A stretch of 64,000 bases of DNA from assembly GCF_024713945.1 (NCBI RefSeq), contig NW_027461517.1, positions 372,001 through 436,000 of the forward strand, written 5' to 3'. The stretch is from Dermatophagoides farinae (Eukaryota > Arthropoda > Arachnida > Sarcoptiformes > Pyroglyphidae). A program made the position numbers and the translations under genes. The first letter of the stretch is position 1. Each line of letters starts with the position of its first letter. This document shows positions 59,330 through 64,000 of the stretch, piece after piece. The notes under the pieces were generated by a model that worked only from the letters and a program-made list of their open reading frames with translations, ran no database searches and had not been told where the DNA came from.

Positions 59330-59680
59330 ATGAGCAATCTGTATAGCAATGCTGATCAGTCGCTAATCAACCAAGTTAAGTATGAACTTGACTTTGTTCA
59401 AAGTTTAGCAAATGCAGAATTTGTTCATCAGTTGGCGGTGGATGGGTACTTGGAAAAGCCCGAGTTTATTGAGTTTTTGCAACATCTAAGTTATTGGAAA
59501 AAGCCAGATTGTATAAAATTGCTGCAATACCCGCAGTGTTTGACGATTCTGCAAATACTCTTAGAAGACGTAGATTTTAGAAAGTCTATAGCCACTCAAG
59601 AAGGACTGAACGCTCTAAAATTTCAGCAGGGAACCAGTTGGATTTATACAGATCGAAAACCATCCGATTTCGGTTTGTAA
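59330..59680 (+). CDS. MED31: Mediator complex subunit 31
   Basis: A 116-residue protein of the Mediator middle module, which links transcription factors to RNA polymerase II. 'YELDFVQSLANAEFVHQLAV', 'GYLEKPEFIEFLQHLSYWKK' and 'YPQCLTILQILLED' match the four-helix MED31 signature ('rFe.eLEFVQ.LaNp.Yl..La...yf.d..Fi.YLkYL.YWk.PeY.k.i.yP.cL..L.lL'). MED31 is the most conserved Mediator subunit and is generally present even where Mediator is reduced. Length is normal. Confidence 0.96.
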   Translation: MSNLYSNADQSLINQVKYELDFVQSLANAEFVHQLAVDGYLEKPEFIEFLQHLSYWKKPDCIKLLQYPQCLTILQILLEDVDFRKSIATQEGLNALKFQQGTSWIYTDRKPSDFGL

Positions 59681-59800
59681 AAATTTTTACTAATTTAAAT
59701 TTCTCGGCTGAGCCATAAATAAAAAATTTTTTGTATCCAATAAATTTAGTGTGGTCACTAAAACAATTGTGCTTGTCTTGTGAGGAATAAGTTCATCGAG

Positions 59801-61252
59801 ATGAAAGGCGTCGCATTACTTAGTGGCGGTAAAGACAGCGTTATTGCGTTACACTTAGCTAAATCATGGGGTATATCAGTTTGCGGTGCTATACATTTGA
59901 CTCCGCTGAATAACAGCGATGAAACGGATTCTTATATGTATCAAAGCGTTGGTAGCTCCGTAGCGACCTTTATAATAAATAATTGTCTCGAGTTGGAACA
60001 TAAGTATGTCCGTATGATAGAACGAAAGCCTGAGTTGGTTGATTTCGATTACGAATTGAACGAAGCTGACGAGGTTTACGATTTATATCTTGCACTTTCT
60101 TCTTTGAAATCTGAGATTCCAGACCTTCGATTTGTGGTTTCCGGTGCTTTGTGGAGTGATTACCAACGAATTAGGGTAGAGAAATGCAGTGCTTTACTAG
60201 GACTGAAAAGTTTCGCGCCGTTATGGCACCTGGGTCAAAGAATTATGCTTACCAGTTTGCTGTCAAACGCAGATTTGTTTGATTTTTGTTTAATTAAGAC
60301 AGCAGCTACTGGACTTGATTCTTCTTTCATTGGAAAAAACATATACGATTTTTTTTACCGATTTGCCGAACTCAGCAAAAAAGTGGAGTTAAATGTCTGT
60401 GGGGAAGGGGGAGAATTTGAATCTATTACATTGAGCTGCCCTTTTTACAAAAAAGAATTGAGAATAAACGGACATATTCAAACTGATAAAGAAGTTAGTT
60501 ATTTAAAAATATCTGATATTGAGGCTATACCTAATAAAAATTACAACCCAGATTTTTCGTTCGCCATCCCGCTGCTTCACACTTGTTTGCCAAGTTATCC
60601 GTCAGTACTATCATGTGCTTTGGATGATATTGATTCTGGATTTGCAAGCCACCCTCAAGACTCGCAGATTCAAGTTCTAGCATCGGCCGAAAGCGTTTCG
60701 TCCATTTTGCAGTTTCCTATATATAAGCAATTGTTGTATCGTTTTAAATCATTAGCAGAGTCTGAAAATAATCATTTTACGCTCCACATGACCCCTGTAA
60801 GTTCCAGTGATCGTTCTATTTTGGGTTTGTTGCACTGTCTCGTCCAAATCCGGAATTTTGTTGTGACCTTTAACGCTTTTGATATTTATACGCACTTTTG
60901 GTCTAAGCAAGTTGAACTGACTATATGGATTCCAAAAGATTTTGTAGTTGAAGACTCAGCAGCTGTTGTTGAAGTTGCAAAAGACTTTTTAAATGCAAAT
61001 CGAACGTGGAAGCACAACAACGCGGTTTGTTACAAGCATAGTTGTTTAGATGGTTTCATCAATTCTAAAAACAAAAAAATTAATTTACACGAGATAGAAC
61101 AGCTATGGAAATTTTCTGACATTATGGACAGTCGTGGTGATATAGATAATATTAAATTTGAAATAATTGGAGAACACTATGCTTGGCAAGCTGCTATAAA
61201 ACTGGTTGAATTTTGCGATATACAAATTAAAAATATGAATATTCAAAACTAG
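59801..61252 (+). CDS. DPH6: Diphthine-ammonia ligase DPH6 (with degenerate RidA-like tail)
   Basis: A 483-residue enzyme that performs the final amidation making diphthamide on elongation factor 2. The N-terminal ATP pyrophosphatase domain has the PP-loop 'LLSGGKDSVIALHLA' (S8-S13), the conserved 'SGALWSDYQRIRVE' and 'NVCGEGGEFESITL', matching 'GEGGEFETlvld' of DPH6. The C-terminal half corresponds to the tandem YjgF/RidA domains of yeast Dph6, but active-site residues of RidA enzymes are not evident. The ATG at 59801 gives 'MKGVALLSGGKDS'. Intronless. Confidence 0.93.
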   Translation: MKGVALLSGGKDSVIALHLAKSWGISVCGAIHLTPLNNSDETDSYMYQSVGSSVATFIINNCLELEHKYVRMIERKPELVDFDYELNEADEVYDLYLALSSLKSEIPDLRFVVSGALWSDYQRIRVEKCSALLGLKSFAPLWHLGQRIMLTSLLSNADLFDFCLIKTAATGLDSSFIGKNIYDFFYRFAELSKKVELNVCGEGGEFESITLSCPFYKKELRINGHIQTDKEVSYLKISDIEAIPNKNYNPDFSFAIPLLHTCLPSYPSVLSCALDDIDSGFASHPQDSQIQVLASAESVSSILQFPIYKQLLYRFKSLAESENNHFTLHMTPVSSSDRSILGLLHCLVQIRNFVVTFNAFDIYTHFWSKQVELTIWIPKDFVVEDSAAVVEVAKDFLNANRTWKHNNAVCYKHSCLDGFINSKNKKINLHEIEQLWKFSDIMDSRGDIDNIKFEIIGEHYAWQAAIKLVEFCDIQIKNMNIQN

Positions 61253-61267
61253 CAGACTACAGCTAAA

Positions 61268-61966
61268 TTAGGGATTTATTCTCCTAGTTCCGTACAGTGG
61301 TGATCGTTTCGATTCCAGTTCTCCGTTCACAATTTTATGAACGTACTGGAAAGGAATAATGTGGCAGATCTGTTCCGCTGATTCGTCGCTTGACTTAATA
61401 AGGATTTCAGCCGAACCAGCGCCGCTACTGGAAATTTCGACATTCTCAGAATTTTCTTGTGGTATAGTTACTCTCACGCTTTGGCTAGAGTCAATGTTGA
61501 TGCATGGCGTAAAGCCTGTCGATTCAACGTTGCACGAAATGCTGTTTTCAATATCAAGGGCACCGAGAATGCTTGAGAATCTCACGTTGACATTGTTGCA
61601 TTCATTTATTTCAAGTTTGTTAAACTTCTTGTGAATAATGATCGAACAATTTCTGCAGTTCGATATCATAACTGCGTCTCGAAGCGAAACTTGATATTCA
61701 TCGTTCCCGATCTCAATGGGCTCAGGCATGTCGACAAAGTTCTCGATGTAGTACTTGTGTTGATCTACCAAATTAATTTTTCCTTGCTTCATTTGACTTG
61801 AATTTTCTATTATATTTTCCGATGTAGTAGAATTAGACTTAAGTCCTTTTTTGATCGCTTTACTTATTTTATTACTTTTAACCCACTTTGGAACTGTCAA
61901 GCTTGAAGCGCCTAAAAAATAAATATTATATTAACACTTACGCATATATTTCTTAATGTTTTCCAT
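61268..61966 (-). CDS. Minimal cyclase-associated protein (C-CAP domain only), two exons
   Basis: Exon 1 is 61966-61942, the intron is 61941-61912 (30 nt, GTAAGT...TTTTAG) and exon 2 is 61911-61268, giving 222 residues. The protein begins 'MENIKKYMRASSLTVPKWVK'. The beta-helix of the C-CAP domain starts near residue 70 ('DQHKYYIENFVDMPEPIEI', 'SNCRNCSIIIHKKFNKLEIN', 'CNNVNVRFSS') and runs to 'PLYGTRRINP'. CAP promotes nucleotide exchange on actin monomers. Apicomplexan CAPs also consist of only this domain. Without exon 1 the frame has no ATG at its 5' end, supporting the intron. It is convergent with DPH6 (15 bases). Confidence 0.88.
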
Positions 61967-62097
61967 GTTTATTGTCTAGGTTTAGTGTAATTTAAAATAT
62001 TTTATTATATCATATATTCTTGCACGCGTCAATAAAAACATATTTTATTGTTTTGACGCATAAAGCGAAATAGCGCGATCGTTATACCAATATTGCA

Positions 62098-62607
62098 TTA
62101 CTGGGTAGGCTTAACTAAATTTTGGTATGACGATTCGATGTGATTAAACAATTCTTCCGACAAAAACCAGTTGTCCGTTTTGCAAATGCTATTTTTGAGT
62201 TTTTCGATTTCGTTCTTTTCCTCACCAATTGACTGCAGAAGGGCATTGCACGAAAGCGTAGTCGTTTGGTCGTTGCTTTGTTTTTTGAAATTGTAGTTCG
62301 AATTCTGGCTTCTGATTTTTGATAATATACAATTGATGTTATGTGTTTCTAAAGCTTGGTTCATCGCAACTAGTTCGTACATAATGAGTGACCTGTTTTC
62401 AGGCGATATAACAAACTTTTTCTCTACTTTGATTGCTTCGCTGATTGGTTTTTGTAAACATCGTCTCCTAGCGTTTGCCAGAGAACTGTATATTGTGGCG
62501 TCGTGAGGAAAAAAGTTCGATTTATCGATTAACGCTTTTTCGATTACGTTGCTAGATACAAATTAAAAAAAAAGAATGTACTTACTTGATATCATTATAT
62601 TTCCCAT
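62098..62607 (-). CDS. Unknown 159-residue protein, two exons
   Basis: Exon 1 is 62607-62582, the intron is 62581-62552 (30 nt, GTACAT...TCTAG) and exon 2 is 62551-62098. The spliced start is 'MGNIMISSNNVIEKALIDKS'. A stronger-looking donor 4 bases earlier (GTAAGT) would shift the frame with this acceptor, so the weaker GTACAT donor is preferred by reading frame alone. The protein is helical and soluble ('NARRRCLQKPISEAIKVEKK', 'KNEIEKLKNSICKTDNWFLS') with no recognisable family. The 'MG-' start could allow N-myristoylation (MGNIM...), which is a possibility only. Confidence 0.62.
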
Positions 62608-62928
62608 TGTATGAATAATGAGACAAATTACTGTAGGATATCATATATATTCGCGGATAAAATTCAATTTTCTTGACAAGACTTTAAAGATATTAGAAAA
62701 TTTATAGAAAATTATTAAATTAAGTGGAATATACAATTACGAATAAATAATGCTCGGTATTAAACTGCAATAACGCCTATGCCGATTTAGTTAGCTAAAA
62801 AAATACATATTCAGTCGTTAGTAGTTCTATAAATTATTTTCGTCGTTATTTATAAGTGGTGCATATGTGAACGAACTAAACCCAAAGTCGAAATCGAGTC
62901 ATGATGATCTTAATTGATCCTTAAACAA
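62608..62928. promoter_or_regulatory. Divergent intergenic region at the right end
   Basis: These 321 AT-rich bases lie between two divergent starts and presumably contain both promoters. No coding frame, tRNA or repeat was recognised. Confidence 0.4.
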
Positions 62929-64000
62929 ATGCAAATTCATAACAAATGCGTTACTACTCAAGAGCATATTTTCTCTTGTTGGTCTTTAAAATCTTCAGAT
63001 CAAACTATCTATTTGCCCGGTTATATTAATTTTTACTTCGAAAACAGCAACATCGAGTGCGAATTTCACGTTAATCTTTTTTATATTGAGATAAAAAACT
63101 TGAAAACGGGGATAGTTGTTAAACTTCCTTTTAAATATTCTGAAAAATTATCGATTAAAGCCGGTTTTGTCGTGTTGGAAGCGATATACATCCCTACTGA
63201 AGATGGAAAACATGAAGCTAAAGTGAATATTGACAGTGAAATAAAAGCAGCTAGTTTTAATAAATTTATCTTCAATCAACCTTTCGCGGTGTATTTCGAC
63301 GTCATAAAAAACTATTTCAACAACACGAATCAAAAATTAGAAGTAATTCAAAAATCATCTGTTAAAACAGACTTCGTCGCAATTTTAAAAGTAACGCTAA
63401 ATAGTCTTATAAAAGAGTCAAATTTTCGAATCGAAGGATACGCTCAAATGATAAGGATTTTCAAAGAAAAAGACAATCAGTGCTATTTACACATTTTAAC
63501 GAGAAACGACTCTGTCGACATGATCCGAAAGTTGGTGATTTTCACAAATGGTTTCGAAGTTTTAGAGTTGTCACCTTATAACCTGAATCACGCAATAGAA
63601 GATAACAGGAGATTTTTAAGCTCGGGGCATATTTTAAAAAATCTTGACAAAAAGTCAAACTTCATTGGTGAGTTGTCAATGTCTCCTTTTCATTTGCTAA
63701 ACAACAATGGTTTATCAAAACAAACTAACTTTGACTATAAACCACAGTTGACAAAAGCTAACCGTTTCTGTGATAGTGCATCACGTAATTCATGTCAACT
63801 CATTGAAACAATAATAGAAAACTTTGAAATGTTAAGAAACTTTGAAAGAAACAATAATATACTAAAGGCAAGCACAGGGCTGATAAAGTCCAAGAATGAA
63901 GACTACTTTAATCATTTGAGATCAAAGGAATTCGAAAAAATCATCGATAAAAATGTACTAAGTGACTTAGAGATTCAGTTGCACGACGCATCGAATGAGC
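62929..64000 (+). CDS. Unknown protein, N-terminal 357 residues (runs off right edge)
   Basis: From the ATG at 62929 (in-frame stop 18 bases upstream) the frame is open to the window end, at least 357 codons. The first 240 residues are rich in beta-type strands ('GYINFYFENSNIECEFHVNL', 'FVVLEAIYIPTEDGKHEAKV'), then a more polar Asn/Lys part begins ('SKSKNEDYFNH'-like composition). No transmembrane segment or catalytic motif is seen and no family is recognised. The real C-terminus and total length are outside the window. Confidence 0.75.
   Translation, partial: MQIHNKCVTTQEHIFSCWSLKSSDQTIYLPGYINFYFENSNIECEFHVNLFYIEIKNLKTGIVVKLPFKYSEKLSIKAGFVVLEAIYIPTEDGKHEAKVNIDSEIKAASFNKFIFNQPFAVYFDVIKNYFNNTNQKLEVIQKSSVKTDFVAILKVTLNSLIKESNFRIEGYAQMIRIFKEKDNQCYLHILTRNDSVDMIRKLVIFTNGFEVLELSPYNLNHAIEDNRRFLSSGHILKNLDKKSNFIGELSMSPFHLLNNNGLSKQTNFDYKPQLTKANRFCDSASRNSCQLIETIIENFEMLRNFERNNNILKASTGLIKSKNEDYFNHLRSKEFEKIIDKNVLSDLEIQLHDASNE

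Noticed and set aside
61268-61900. CAP as a single-exon gene
   Set aside because: The open frame has no ATG at its 5' end; adding the 25-nt exon 1 across a 30-nt GTAAGT...TTTTAG intron supplies the start codon and keeps the frame.
1-64000. tRNA, rRNA, CRISPR arrays, insertion sequences or bacterial-type operons
   Set aside because: I looked for tRNA B-box-like GGTTCGA motifs outside coding regions, regular spaced repeats, transposase genes and terminal inverted repeats and found none that hold up. The gene content and spliceosomal introns are eukaryotic.

Overview
The window looks like a nuclear chromosome segment of a compact, AT-rich unicellular eukaryote. It carries about 41 protein genes on both strands. 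No CRISPR arrays, operons, rRNA genes or mobile elements were seen, and no tRNA was recognised. Three things point to an apicomplexan or close alveolate relative: an ApiAP2-type DNA-binding domain (48541-49872), a CPSF30 fused to a YTH domain (54500-55813), and a cyclase-associated protein reduced to its C-terminal actin-binding domain (61268-61966). The genus cannot be named from sequence alone. Introns are tiny (mostly 27-37 nt, GTAAGT...TTTTAG) and sit mostly in the first few codons. Intergenic gaps are short, and some convergent genes nearly touch or overlap at their stops. All homology calls are from motif and family recognition by eye, with no database search.

Layout. 1-3337 (-) is the N-terminal part of a very large membrane-anchored protein running off the left edge. 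3.5-11.7 kb holds core transcription and translation genes: Pol I/III subunit RPAC2, OLA1 GTPase, SPT6, histone H2B, ribosomal proteins uL14 and uS17. 11.9-19 kb holds a divergent cyclic-nucleotide phosphodiesterase, a GDT1/TMEM165-like transporter, an unknown, a BCCIP-family protein and a NAT10/Kre33-like protein with a degraded acetyl-CoA loop. A 1-kb non-coding gap follows. 20-28.3 kb holds SF3B1, a triple CCCH protein, a secreted protein, an LRR protein and a WDR44-like protein. 28.7-39.5 kb holds topoisomerase II, the E4 ligase UFD2, NAXE epimerase and unknowns. 39.9-52.6 kb holds a coiled-coil protein, TRM10, an unknown with highly-expressed-type codon use, a DUF2431/BMT5-like rRNA methyltransferase, proteasome ATPase RPT5, the ApiAP2 protein and a KH protein. 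52.9-64 kb holds 6-phosphogluconate dehydrogenase, CPSF30-YTH, PCNA, ZNHIT3, a Cys-repeat membrane protein, NAC-alpha, MED31, DPH6, CAP and unknowns.

Together these are mostly housekeeping genes of information flow: transcription (SPT6, RPAC2, MED31), splicing and polyadenylation (SF3B1, CPSF30-YTH), RNA modification and ribosome assembly (NAT10-like, TRM10, BMT5-like, ZNHIT3, BCCIP), translation (uL14, uS17, NAC-alpha, DPH6, OLA1), DNA topology and replication (TOP2, PCNA) and proteolysis (RPT5, UFD2). Scattered among them are lineage-specific secreted, membrane and disordered regulatory proteins. The most interesting signals are family members that lack signature residues (NAT10, PDE, GDT1, OLA1, RPT5), the 5'-biased micro-intron population, and several unrecognised secreted or membrane proteins.
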